Assembly: GCA_021775805.1 (NCBI GenBank)
Contig: JAJFHD010000046.1
Location: forward strand, 1 to 64,000
DNA length: 64,000 nucleotides
Origin: Alphaproteobacteria bacterium
Lineage (GTDB): Bacteria; Pseudomonadota; Alphaproteobacteria; Rhizobiales; JAJFHC01
Direction: 5' to 3'
In this document: one piece after another, positions 1-7,913 of the stretch
Layout: each line of letters starts with the position of its first letter
How positions within the stretch are numbered: position 1 is the stretch's first letter
Made by a program: the position numbers and the translations under genes
Notes under the pieces: generated by a model
What the model was told of the DNA's origin: nothing
What the model saw: the letters and a program-made list of their open reading frames with translations, nothing else
Databases searched by the model: none

Positions 1-84
1 GCCAATGACCAGCGCCACCCGTTTCTCGGCGTGAGCGAGAACAGCTGAAACCAACAATAATGCTGTGGCGACCAGAAACCTCAT
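1..84 (-). CDS. Caspase-family (peptidase C14) protein, N-terminus only
   Basis: Only the first 28 codons lie in the window; the gene runs off the left edge. It begins with ATG at 84 behind a strong GGAGGA Shine-Dalgarno. The peptide is a signal sequence (MRFLVATALLLVSAVLAHA) followed directly by EKRVALVIG, the first beta strand of the bacterial caspase/metacaspase fold. The same EKRVALVIG junction after a signal peptide occurs in the full caspase gene at 46546-48270, so the two are paralogues. By family this is a predicted exported cysteine peptidase of unknown substrate. The His-Cys dyad and any C-terminal domains are outside the window, so activity cannot be judged. Confidence 0.8.
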   Translation of the reverse strand, partial: MRFLVATALLLVSAVLAHAEKRVALVIG

Positions 85-129
85 GGCTCCTCCATTTGTC
101 CTAGAATAACCGGACTTGGAACTCTCCAA

Positions 130-145
130 TGTGACACGGATCACA
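130..145. promoter_or_regulatory. CRP/FNR-type palindrome upstream of the caspase gene
   Basis: TGTGA-N6-TCACA is a perfect inverted repeat with the half-sites and spacing of the classical CRP consensus. It lies 45 bases upstream of the caspase start at 84, where an activator site would sit. The promoter elements between it and the gene (roughly TTGGAG and TATTCT, 15 apart, minus strand) are weak, which fits an activator-dependent promoter. The site is visible; regulation by a CRP-family protein is inferred. Confidence 0.5.
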
Positions 146-218
146 TCATGCCATGAAGTGGCAAAACTGAAAACTGAGGGTCTTCCAGCCAGCTAAACGT
201 AGCGCTGCCGCCGGCGTC

Positions 219-761
219 TTACCGACCAGACTTAGACTTGGCAGCCTGCGCCTTGACCAGCCTACTGATCAGTTCCTTCCGGATCTCCTCAGGCGACCGA
301 TCACGGTCTTCCTTCATGGTGTCAGCCTTGAACAACTGAACCTCGTCGATCTGCCCCAGTCGGGTGAATGCACTCACACGGGCCGATGCAGAGTTTGTCG
401 GATCCGTGGCGATGGCCTCGAGGCCACTGATCACCAGATTGCGCAATCTCACACGTTCATGCAGGTAACCACTCTCCCTCTCCGACAGGATCTGATTAAT
501 CCTAGCGCCCACATGGGGCTTGGCCACAAGCTTGGAGGCTTGGTTGTGCACGGTCTCAGCCTTCATGTTGTCCGTGGAGTAGCAGGCCCTATAGGCATCA
601 CTGAGCGTACCACCCTCAGCCACAGCCTGACAGAACGCCTCCTGACGGCTGGTAAGCCCCTGCCGAGGCTTCGTCGACGCAGGCATGAACATGTCCCGGG
701 TCTTGTCGATCGCCTTCTGGGTGCTCTCGTGCCGGTCTGAGACGAGCTTGAGCTTAGTCAT
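219..761 (-). CDS. Terminase small subunit-like protein
   Basis: A 180-residue protein. Residues about 37-95 (LTSRQEAFCQAVAEGG, then SDAYRACY, then a KAETVHNQASKLV helix and ARINQIL) match the helix-turn-helix N-terminal domain of phage terminase small subunits (Terminase_2 type), which bind the packaging site of phage DNA. A basic tail (KAQAAKSKSGR) follows. I chose ATG 761 because GGAG lies seven bases upstream; a TTG one codon earlier lacks better support. No large terminase, portal or capsid gene is nearby, so it is an orphan, probably a prophage remnant or a domesticated DNA-binding protein. Confidence 0.65.
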   Translation of the reverse strand: MTKLKLVSDRHESTQKAIDKTRDMFMPASTKPRQGLTSRQEAFCQAVAEGGTLSDAYRACYSTDNMKAETVHNQASKLVAKPHVGARINQILSERESGYLHERVRLRNLVISGLEAIATDPTNSASARVSAFTRLGQIDEVQLFKADTMKEDRDRSPEEIRKELISRLVKAQAAKSKSGR

Positions 762-950
762 CAAGGTACTCCTGCGGAGGTGGGTGGTCCTACCACCTAT
801 ATGTCAATCGTATGTATACGGATGATTTTAGCACAGCTAGAATTCGTTGGCACCCTGAACACGAAGCAATCGAATAACAGGCAGCACACTGGTTTCTGTT
901 TCGGCTGATATTGATCTATCTTATTGCAAGGATCTTCCTCGAATGGATCC

Positions 951-1274
951 ATGCAAAAATATGAAAATTACACCGGGATCACAAAGATGACTTCTATATT
1001 GCTCCCCAACTCGATTGCGGGTCGTCGCGGCGCCAAGGATCCATTTTACAACACCTTTCCCGAAGCCACGCCCAATAATACGTCAACTCCCAGTGTGGAG
1101 AATAACGGTTACCTAACCTTCAGGTGCGAAATCCCTGTGGGGAAAGGACATTCCGAGGTCGAAATTTACATTTCGCACGAAGATTTTCCTCTTTTGATTA
1201 AGACAATGATGGATGTTGATCGGCAGGCAGCGATGAATGCAATGTTTAAGGAGTTGCGTCGGCGGGTCAAATAA
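951..1274 (+). CDS. Hypothetical protein
   Basis: About 107 residues from ATG 951; ATG 987 and an upstream TTG at 924 are also possible because no strong ribosome binding site is present. The N-terminal third is polar and probably disordered. The C-terminal half (YLTFRCEIPVGKGHSEVEIY, then SHEDFPLLIKTMMDVDR and a basic end ELRRRVK) looks like a small folded domain with beta strands followed by helices. I do not recognise a family. It stands alone between the terminase-like gene and a long gap. Confidence 0.5.
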   Translation: MQKYENYTGITKMTSILLPNSIAGRRGAKDPFYNTFPEATPNNTSTPSVENNGYLTFRCEIPVGKGHSEVEIYISHEDFPLLIKTMMDVDRQAAMNAMFKELRRRVK

Positions 1275-1580
1275 CGTCAACGGCTGGGTGTGGCGTGAGA
1301 TCTGTCCCAAGAACGAGGAACACAATGAGGGCGGTCCTTGCGTTGGTTAACTTGAACAGCCCACTGAACGGTAGCATCCCAACCCTGAGCCTTTTCTTGG
1401 GCTGAAGAATATCGTGAGGAGTGGCTGCCGCTCAATGCATTTTACAGAACGTTCCGCATTTCTGACCTTAGAAGACCCGAGAGCGGACCGAGTGCGCCGT
1501 GTCGCCGCCAGCATAGAGCCGGCCATGGGTCGAGCGAAGGACGCAGGTCTCGTCCTCGAGGTTGATTTCCTCGTGGAGGT
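1275..1580. other. Non-coding stretch, nothing recognised
   Basis: No reading frame here has a convincing start, ribosome binding site or recognisable product. A short minus-strand frame downstream of the DUF4357 remnant reads NLHEEINLEDETCVLRS and ends at a nearby stop; it may be more decayed coding sequence but cannot be assigned. Confidence 0.4.
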
Positions 1581-1775
1581 TCAAACCGGTTCGCCCTCAG
1601 GGTGAGCGAGTTGCGCGGCTTCCCAGTCCTTGTAGGTCTGGCGGGTGCCCTTGACCTTCCATTCAACCGGGCCGCCGGCCGGGCGGCCGCTCACGACCGT
1701 CGCCGCCGCACTAGGGCTGCCATGCAGGATCGGCGGGCCACGAGGGTTACAGGCTCGGGGCTGCTCTCCGCACAC
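1581..1775 (-). pseudogene. DUF4357 domain remnant
   Basis: The 64-codon minus-strand frame contains SPSAAATVVSGRPAGG, then VEWKVKGTRQTYKDWEAAQL. This matches the DUF4357 pattern (SPSAAA, a G-R small loop, then a W-K strand), a small domain usually found at the C-terminus of GIY-YIG nucleases and some restriction-associated proteins. Nothing recognisable precedes it and a terminator-like hairpin lies just upstream, so it looks like the surviving 3' end of a lost gene. A separate GIY-YIG protein is 2 kb away at 3642-4256, but the pieces are not contiguous. The match is from memory of the motif. Confidence 0.5.
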
Positions 1776-1812
1776 AGGCCGAAAGGAAGGCCGTACACTG
1801 AGGTTCTGGTTT

Positions 1813-1856
1813 GAAAAGAAAAAGCCCGGTGAGTCTCAACGACCGTTCCCGAGGCT
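1813..1856 (-). terminator. Intrinsic terminator-like hairpin
   Basis: Read on the minus strand, AGCC-T-CGG pairs with CCGGGCT (one bulged T) across a loop of about 19 bases and is followed by TTTTTCTTTT. It resembles the stronger minus-strand terminator at 19774-19810. No minus-strand gene is recognisable immediately upstream (bases 1857-2032), so it is an orphan. Confidence 0.45.
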
Positions 1857-2032
1857 CTTGTGGACCGTTGGGCGACCGTTCATCAAGGCTTCTGGGCCGG
1901 AGTTTCCCGAACCAACTTGTGATCAACCAGACGCCCATTGATAGAAACCGGAACAGCAAGATTTGCCTTCCACTAAGCCGTCTGTGATTATGGCGCTTGG
2001 GTTATTTCATTGATGCCGTCTCCGAGGAAGAC

Positions 2033-2539
2033 ATGACGAGACCAGACAAACTCAATGCCAAGCGATTCATCCTCTTCGCCTTTGTCGTCGGGCTTTGCCT
2101 ATTCGTAAGTCACCCTGCCTTCGCAGGATATGATGAAGGATTGTCCGCCTACAATCGCGGCGACTACGCGACTGCCCTACGAGAGTGGAAGCCGTTGGCT
2201 CTTAAAGGGGACGCAAACGCTCAGCATAGTCTCGGTTTCATGTACGCCGAAGGCCATGGCGTCCCGCGGAATATTACCATGGCCGTGATGTGGTATAGGA
2301 ATTCCGCAGAGCAGGGACATTCTCGAGCCCAGTACGCCCTCGGTGTCAGATACGCCAAGGGCGATGGTGTGCGACAGGATTATGTCTTGGCCTATATGTG
2401 GTGGGAGATATCAGCCTCCCAAGGTACAGCAGTTTCTGCAATTGCCGCAAAAAACCGGGATATCTTAGCCAAACACATATCTCCTGCACGGATTGTCAAA
2501 GCCAAGAAACTTGCGCGAGACTGGGTACCAAAAAAGTGA
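2033..2539 (+). CDS. Secreted Sel1-repeat protein
   Basis: 168 residues from ATG 2033, preceded by GAGGAAG at ideal spacing; an upstream in-frame TTG at 1997 has no such site. Residues 1-31 form a signal peptide ending AFA before GYDEG. The mature part carries a GDYATALREWKPLA opening helix and at least two Sel1-type repeats (GDANAQHSLGFMYAEGHGV; GHSRAQYALGVRYAKGDGV), then the Sel1 C-terminal pattern NRDILAKHISPARI. Sel1 repeats are helical protein-interaction scaffolds, often periplasmic. The next gene also ends in Sel1 repeats with a closely similar C-terminus, so the two may act together. Confidence 0.8.
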   Translation: MTRPDKLNAKRFILFAFVVGLCLFVSHPAFAGYDEGLSAYNRGDYATALREWKPLALKGDANAQHSLGFMYAEGHGVPRNITMAVMWYRNSAEQGHSRAQYALGVRYAKGDGVRQDYVLAYMWWEISASQGTAVSAIAAKNRDILAKHISPARIVKAKKLARDWVPKK

Positions 2540-2614
2540 AAATTGGTGAAATGTACCGAACCAATACCTTTACAGAAAAAATGTCGGCGTCATATAAAGA
2601 TCTGTGATGTAACA

Positions 2615-3562
2615 ATGTTTGTTATTAGAAACACATACGGTTTGAAAAAGGGAACATCTGTTAGAATTGTAAAAATGGATGGGGATTACTATTTTTTGTC
2701 AGGATTACTTAAAAAACGAAAAATACCCATACCGCGAAGTGATTTTACTCTGGAGAAAGCCGACGTTCAATTGATGGAATTGGCTGATTCTGTCGCAATA
2801 GAACTGGGGGCGACGTTCGGCCACGCGGGTGGGCCCATTGGCGTTGGCATTGGCATTGGCATTGGTGCACTAGTGGGGTCTGTCACCACAAAAAAACGGC
2901 AAAAACGAAACCACATTTTCACTGTCGTCATGATGGACGGTGGCAAATTTGATCTCATGTTCACCGACAAAGAATTACTATTAATGTCTAGAAAAGCACC
3001 GGAGTTATCTAGAGCATTACAAAACGAAATTATCAATATAGGTCAGCGTGACATCGCCGTTGGAGGAACGTCTTTGAAACCCATCGCTGGAGCTATCGAT
3101 AAGAATCAGGGGTTTAGTTTCAAAAAGCAACATTCCGCCGTTCAAAAAATGCCCCCGCGAACTCACACGAGACCTCAAGGGTTTTCGAAGAAAGGGAAAT
3201 ACTCGGTCGAGGAGGTTCGTGAAGCTGCTGGTTTAGGACACACTGAGTCCCAGTTCGTTCTTGGCGAAATGTATCAAAAAGGTGACGGTGTACCGCAAGA
3301 ATTTGCTGAGGCCATAAAATGGTATCGGATGGCCGCAGAGAAAGGACATGCTTCCGCCCAGAACAAGCTGGGACTGATGTATGAATATGGCCAATACGTA
3401 AGGCAGGACTACGTTCATGCTCATGTGTGGTATAATTTGTCTGCAGCTCAAGGAAAAATCGATGCTGTCAACAATCGCGATGATTTGGCTGAACACATGA
3501 CGCCCGCACAAATTGCTGAAGCACAACGGCTTGCACGAGAGTGGTGGGAAGATCACCAGTAG
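2615..3562 (+). CDS. Glycine-zipper and Sel1-repeat protein, AT-rich
   Basis: About 315 residues from ATG 2615; in-frame TTG 2543 and other starts are possible because no clear Shine-Dalgarno is seen. The N-terminus (YGLKKGTSVRIVKMDGDYYF) resembles a small beta domain. A hydrophobic Gly/Ile zipper (GGPIGVGIGIGIGALVGS) follows, encoded by tandem GGCATT units near 2838-2862 and probably membrane-inserting. Two Sel1 repeats and the NRDDLAEHMTPAQI end come last. The N-terminal half is clearly richer in A and T than its neighbours, with many Lys, Asn and Ile codons, which suggests transfer or fusion of a foreign N-terminal module to a resident Sel1 tail. Function unknown. Confidence 0.7.
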   Translation: MFVIRNTYGLKKGTSVRIVKMDGDYYFLSGLLKKRKIPIPRSDFTLEKADVQLMELADSVAIELGATFGHAGGPIGVGIGIGIGALVGSVTTKKRQKRNHIFTVVMMDGGKFDLMFTDKELLLMSRKAPELSRALQNEIINIGQRDIAVGGTSLKPIAGAIDKNQGFSFKKQHSAVQKMPPRTHTRPQGFSKKGKYSVEEVREAAGLGHTESQFVLGEMYQKGDGVPQEFAEAIKWYRMAAEKGHASAQNKLGLMYEYGQYVRQDYVHAHVWYNLSAAQGKIDAVNNRDDLAEHMTPAQIAEAQRLAREWWEDHQ

Positions 3563-3641
3563 TAAAAGAAGGCGGCCCCACCGAATCCACGGTCACAAGG
3601 ATTGGGGCCGACAAAAAGAGGAACTGGTCTGGCGTCTTAAA

Positions 3642-4256
3642 TCACATCCGTCTTTGCTGGTTCCCTTCTTGCGCCACCGGAATTTCTCTTGCCAGACTGA
3701 TTGCTTCCTTACGCAATCGGTTCAAGGCATCAGCAAATGCATGGTCCCTGTTGCCCCTGATATTCAATGGCAATGACAGGGTTCCCAGAAGCTCTTCCTC
3801 CAGCACCCAAGGGGCATCGTGTTCCACCCAGCAGACGTAGGCGTTGTGCTCCATCCACGCATCCAACCACTGCTCCCCAAGATGGGTAAATGTCATCCGA
3901 TTGCCGCTGCCTACCCTCCGCAATGGGTGATCACTTTGTCTCGTCAGAAGAACCCCCAACGACCGTCGCAAGGTGGAACCTTCGGCATTGCCCCTGTAAT
4001 GGTTGGTGATCCGTTTTCTGAGGTTTTGTTTGCTGTTCGGTTTGCCCATCTTGTCGGGTGAGATCCCGACATAGAGCAGCGTCAACCCATCTTGAACTAC
4101 GCATCCGTCCGTCGGCACATTGTCGGGAACGTCTCGAAAATACCAAGCATAGGCACCCGGCTCTTGCGGCACCGGACACGGCTTTTGAAGGACGTCAGAA
4201 CGAGAGAAGAGTGAAGAGGGGTCGATGAGTTTTGCAATGGGCGACATGTCAGGCAT
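3642..4256 (-). CDS. GIY-YIG-like nuclease-fold protein
   Basis: 204 residues. A GAYAWYF strand (residues about 34-40) and LLYVGIS (about 60-66) correspond to the paired GIY and YIG strands, followed by LRKRITNHYRG, where the catalytic Arg of the fold is expected. A conserved acidic stretch, WVLEEELLG, near residue 150 could hold the metal-binding Glu. GIY-YIG domains cut DNA in homing, repair and restriction. A start nine bases inside (MSPIAK) is also possible. It converges on the Sel1 gene at 3562. Family confident, role unknown. Confidence 0.65.
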   Translation of the reverse strand: MPDMSPIAKLIDPSSLFSRSDVLQKPCPVPQEPGAYAWYFRDVPDNVPTDGCVVQDGLTLLYVGISPDKMGKPNSKQNLRKRITNHYRGNAEGSTLRRSLGVLLTRQSDHPLRRVGSGNRMTFTHLGEQWLDAWMEHNAYVCWVEHDAPWVLEEELLGTLSLPLNIRGNRDHAFADALNRLRKEAISLAREIPVAQEGNQQRRM

Positions 4257-5190
4257 TCTGTTTGTCTGGAATTATTCCCCTGACACCGCCACGAGGTACG
4301 TCTGTGTCCCCTTTGCGGCGTGGCGAGACATAGAGTTGATTTCGCAAAGACTGCACTATGTCTAATCCGATCCACGAAGCTTAGCCGGTAATTCCCGATC
4401 CTCCAATCAACCGGTTTAGCCGCTGCCGGGCGTTGACACAGGTGAGGCTGTGGCTATGTCGTTCGTACAAGCCCAGTCGGGCCAAGAAATTGACAGACCA
4501 TGTGACAGCCACATATCACAAGGGCCACAAGATACTCCGTATACGGACGTTACGGTTGTAACGGGTTTGGTGAACTTGGATGGCATGGTAGTCTGCCTCT
4601 GACATAGCCAGCGCCATATGCGCAGCGGTCCTCGTCCCAAACCGGGATAATCGAGGGTAGCCGTTCAATCGTCGAAGGGCATCGACAGAAAGCCTGATCC
4701 AGTCTGGGTTAGGCAGGAGAGGGCAACGGATCGCTCCGACCCTCAGGTAGCCGTGTGGTAGACGTCTTCAGCTGCATGGTGGTCCCGCGTTATACTAGAA
4801 GCGGCATGTAAAGGTGTACCGCGAACCCACACCGGTCCCGTAACAGGGTTGTGCTAAGACGAAGGCTGACCGACGAGCTTGGCTCCGACGATCAGACCCA
4901 ATCTGGGTTTCCAGCTTCGCCAAGTCACAGGCGAAGCTGTGCCTGCTGCAGGCCTCTTCCCAGAACGGCCCAGAACGGCCTCCCTCCAAGCTTCCACCAA
5001 CGATCAGGGTCATGACTGATCAAAGAGGAAAACAATCCTTGATGAGACTGTGTTCCTGAGCTTCTTGAATCCAACCGGATCCGACTGGAACATTTCCGGC
5101 ATCAGATTGAGTGGCCAGATTGATCTTGGCGTTTGCCAATTTGTGCGTCCCGAGGATTCCCCATAGACTTGATTTTTTGGGGGACACGTG
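4257..5190. other. 934-bp gap without a recognised gene
   Basis: No frame on either strand has a credible start and product. The only clear structure is a perfect 10-bp tandem duplication (CAGAACGGCC twice) at 4961-4980. The gap may contain decayed genes or the promoter of the lipoprotein gene at its right end. Confidence 0.4.
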
Positions 5191-6090
5191 ATGAACAGGC
5201 AAAGGCTGGTTGGCGTTCTTCGTACAATCCCGGTGCTGGTCGTATGCACCTTTCTGGCTGGATGTGCCGTTGGGGCTTGGGAACTGAACGATGGCGAAGA
5301 TTCCCGGCTTGCATGGGATTCCTCGATATATGGCGTTCACGGGGAGCTTCAGTCAGGCCGTGGGGCGGCCAAGCCAAAATGGAGCACCACAAAAGAAGTC
5401 GGTCATCTGAAGTTCGCTCGAAATGGCTGGGTCGCGATTCCACGGGCGTCCAGTGGGTCCAAGAAGGCCTTGCTAAGCCATCTTGAATCTCAAGAATTTG
5501 CCGTTGAGGCGTGGGTTAGGGGCGACCCAAAACGCATGTTCGCTGGAAACAACTGGCATCAGTATATTGTGGCGAAGGGTGAATACAGCAAGTGCGCGAG
5601 CCCCTCGTTTGGTCTTTATACGCAAGAGAAAACCCAAGGCGTCCAATTCATCATCCGTCATGGAGGACGAGTGGACCCTGAACGCAGAAAATTCTGCAGG
5701 AAGGTCGATGATCCAACTGAGGTGTGCACCAAAAGCTGGTACCCGGCACGGGAGATTCCGTGCACAAAACTGGACAGCCGCTGCAAGGGTGTCACTGGAT
5801 TATGGGACAATAAGTGGCATCATCTCGTTGGCACGTTCGACGGAGAGACACCTCGCCTGTTCGTAGACGGTGTGTTGAGAACGGACGACACCCGAAAATC
5901 ATTGTTCCCAATCAAGTACGAAGAGGAACTCGTCCCAGACCTGTTTATTGGATCCACGCCCGCAAAAAGCCGGTGCCGGTACGATCAGAGTTTTGCCGGT
6001 GACATATCGAACGTCCAGATCTGGGACCGGGCCTTATCACCTGTGGAAGTGTATGCTCGGTTTGTGACCTATAAACATCGATTTAGATGA
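5191..6090 (+). CDS. LamG-like (concanavalin fold) lipoprotein
   Basis: 299 residues from ATG 5191, with GGGGGA seven bases upstream; GTG 5188 is an alternative. The signal sequence ends in a lipobox LAGC near residue 24, so the protein is predicted to be lipid-anchored. The rest is a LamG/Laminin_G_3 jelly roll: WELNDG and DSSIYGVHG at the start, EFAVEAWVRGD, then KWHHLVGTFDGETPRLFVDG, and a closing GDISNVQIWDRALSPVEV. Such domains bind carbohydrate or protein at the cell surface. A Cys-rich insertion lies at about residues 130-200. No partner gene is adjacent. Confidence 0.8.
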   Translation: MNRQRLVGVLRTIPVLVVCTFLAGCAVGAWELNDGEDSRLAWDSSIYGVHGELQSGRGAAKPKWSTTKEVGHLKFARNGWVAIPRASSGSKKALLSHLESQEFAVEAWVRGDPKRMFAGNNWHQYIVAKGEYSKCASPSFGLYTQEKTQGVQFIIRHGGRVDPERRKFCRKVDDPTEVCTKSWYPAREIPCTKLDSRCKGVTGLWDNKWHHLVGTFDGETPRLFVDGVLRTDDTRKSLFPIKYEEELVPDLFIGSTPAKSRCRYDQSFAGDISNVQIWDRALSPVEVYARFVTYKHRFR

Positions 6091-6264
6091 TGGCCTAGAT
6101 GAAGTAACCAGACAGGGGCCCATCAGGCGCCGTGGAAAGCACGAGATGCCCGCCTGACGCCGTGTCGGCTTCTGCAGAGGTTTTCCACAACCGTGTCAGT
6201 TGGCGTCCAGTTGAGCGACATCGCCCCCAGCCTCAGCTAAACTGGCTGTTCAATGGAGGCCGAC

Positions 6265-6501
6265 ATGACATCAAGTGAATTCAACACAGAGGCCACACCC
6301 GGCGGTGTTCAATATGTCATCCCGGGCACGGAACGAACGATCAAGTCACGCCATACATATGAGTTGGAAGGCGACCAGCTTGTAATCCCCGGGGCTGAGC
6401 AGATATCAACCAAGGAGCATCTGACCCGGTTGGCGGAGAAGCCAATAAGGCCACGACTTGGCCAAGTCGGGTTAAATGGGACTGGCTTGTTTGGCGCATA
6501 G
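6265..6501 (+). CDS. Small hypothetical protein
   Basis: 78 residues from ATG 6265, chosen because GGAGG stands six bases before it; ATG 6253 lies upstream of that site. The sequence repeats a VIPGTE / VIPGAE motif (residues about 17 and 41) and ends in a Pro/Gly-rich tail PRLGQVGLNGTGLFGA. Short proteins ending in a G-LFG tail are common in phage and plasmid modules, but I cannot name a family. The clear ribosome binding site is the main reason to accept it. Confidence 0.5.
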   Translation: MTSSEFNTEATPGGVQYVIPGTERTIKSRHTYELEGDQLVIPGAEQISTKEHLTRLAEKPIRPRLGQVGLNGTGLFGA

Positions 6502-6600
6502 CTCCTGCTGATAGATTAGGTCTTTGCAAGATTGCCCGGGTTCACGACAGACACATGGTCGATCTCGTTTTCGTCCAAGAGGACTTGAAGGCAATTGCGG

Positions 6601-7053
6601 TTAACCGGACGTAGCAGGTTTGTCTGGCAACACGCTTAAAGCAGATCGATTAAGCATGATGCGCCCTCCCAGCATGCCAAACAGCATGGCGAGAACGAAC
6701 GCTGTTACGCCCAATTGACCCTGAGGCAATGCGACAAATGCCGGTCCCGGACAAAATCCCGCAATGCCCCAGCCAACACCAAACATCGCTGAACCGGCAA
6801 TAAGACGGTTGTCAATGTCAGTTCTGGCTGGCCATGAGAAAGACTCGGCGAGCAGCGGTTTTGCACTTTTGCGCAATACCCAAAAGCCGGGCATCGTGAC
6901 GGCAATTGCCCCGCCCATGACAAAAATCAGACTGGCGTCCCACGATCCCAACAGGTCCAAAAAATTCAGAACCTTCGCCGGGTTGCTCATGCCGGACAGG
7001 ATAAGACCGATACCAAAAACCAGTCCGGCGATCAGCGATGCGAGAACATTCAT
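6601..7053 (-). CDS. YeeE/YedE sulfur-transport protein, second half
   Basis: 150 residues from ATG 7053 behind GGGAGG. About four membrane helices are visible. It carries the signature GIGLILSGMSNPAKVLNFLD near the N-terminus and GIAGFCPGPA in the middle, whose Cys is the conserved residue of this family. YeeE/YedE proteins import thiosulfate or other reduced sulfur (TsuA), and many bacteria split the transporter into two half-length genes. It starts six bases after the stop of the partner half at 7059-7493, so the two are surely co-transcribed. Confidence 0.85.
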   Translation of the reverse strand: MNVLASLIAGLVFGIGLILSGMSNPAKVLNFLDLLGSWDASLIFVMGGAIAVTMPGFWVLRKSAKPLLAESFSWPARTDIDNRLIAGSAMFGVGWGIAGFCPGPAFVALPQGQLGVTAFVLAMLFGMLGGRIMLNRSALSVLPDKPATSG

Positions 7054-7058
7054 GGCGA

Positions 7059-7493
7059 TCACCCTCCCCACATATGGCGGATCACAAACACTGTAAGGAT
7101 CGCGGTCACCATGAAGATGCCGGTTGCAATTATGGAACGCACGGACAACAGGGAAATGCCGCATACGCCATGCCCGCTGGTGCATCCGCTGCCCAAAACC
7201 GTGCCGAACCCAACCAGCAAACCACCCAACACGAGGGGCAGGATTCCGATTTGCTGGTTCAGAGGAGGAAATTCACCGGTAACCAACCGGAATGCCAACG
7301 TGGCCAGAAACAGACCCGCAATGAACGCGGCATACGCTGCATTTCCCTTCCCTAGGGTGCCCGGCGGCAACAGGCGACTGGCGATACCACTTATCCCGGC
7401 AATCTTACCGTTTGTGGCCATCATGAAAACCGCTGCCAAACCGATCAGCGCCCCGCCAAAAGCGGACATAAAGGGTGTGAATTCCGTTTCCAT
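7059..7493 (-). CDS. YeeE/YedE sulfur-transport protein, first half
   Basis: 144 residues from ATG 7493 with AAGG five bases upstream. It is a four-helix membrane protein with the motif GSGCTSGHGVCGISLLS near residue 100, containing the conserved Cys residues of the family thought to relay the sulfur compound. Together with the downstream half it makes a complete predicted transporter for thiosulfate-like compounds. No sulfurtransferase or ArsR-type regulator gene is next to it, although such partners are often linked. Confidence 0.85.
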   Translation of the reverse strand: METEFTPFMSAFGGALIGLAAVFMMATNGKIAGISGIASRLLPPGTLGKGNAAYAAFIAGLFLATLAFRLVTGEFPPLNQQIGILPLVLGGLLVGFGTVLGSGCTSGHGVCGISLLSVRSIIATGIFMVTAILTVFVIRHMWGG

Positions 7494-7913
7494 AGAACCT
7501 TCAACTGGGCCTCGCTTCCGGACATATCTACATCACCGCCAACAGATTCCGGAGCCGTCTAATCGCCCCGGATACAATACGTCGTTCGAGCCGCTTTTCA
7601 CAAACTAGATGGTCTCCCGCAACCATAGTTGGCGGCAGAGCCATACAGCCCAAATCTGAATCTATACACGTCCGTTTTGCAACCGGGTCAGTCCGGCAGG
7701 TACCGTCCCTACGCAGAACAAGGTTGTGCAGTTCTACTCCGCCGTTGGCACCTGTGGTGGCGTGAGGGGTTGAACGTCCCGCAGAAACAACTCAAGAGAA
7801 CCCGTCTGTGCCTGATCACACTGGCGAATTGTCTTTAGCAAATAATTGTATTGATGGCCCGTCGAATTCACTTAGACTCATCTGCTTGATTGATAGTAGA
7901 GCGAGTCTGACTA
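7494..7913. other. 420-bp divergent intergenic region
   Basis: It separates the minus-strand sulfur transporter from the plus-strand DUF932 gene and must hold promoters for both. No strong consensus promoter, palindrome or RNA is evident by eye. The last 80 bases before 7914 are AT-rich. Confidence 0.4.
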
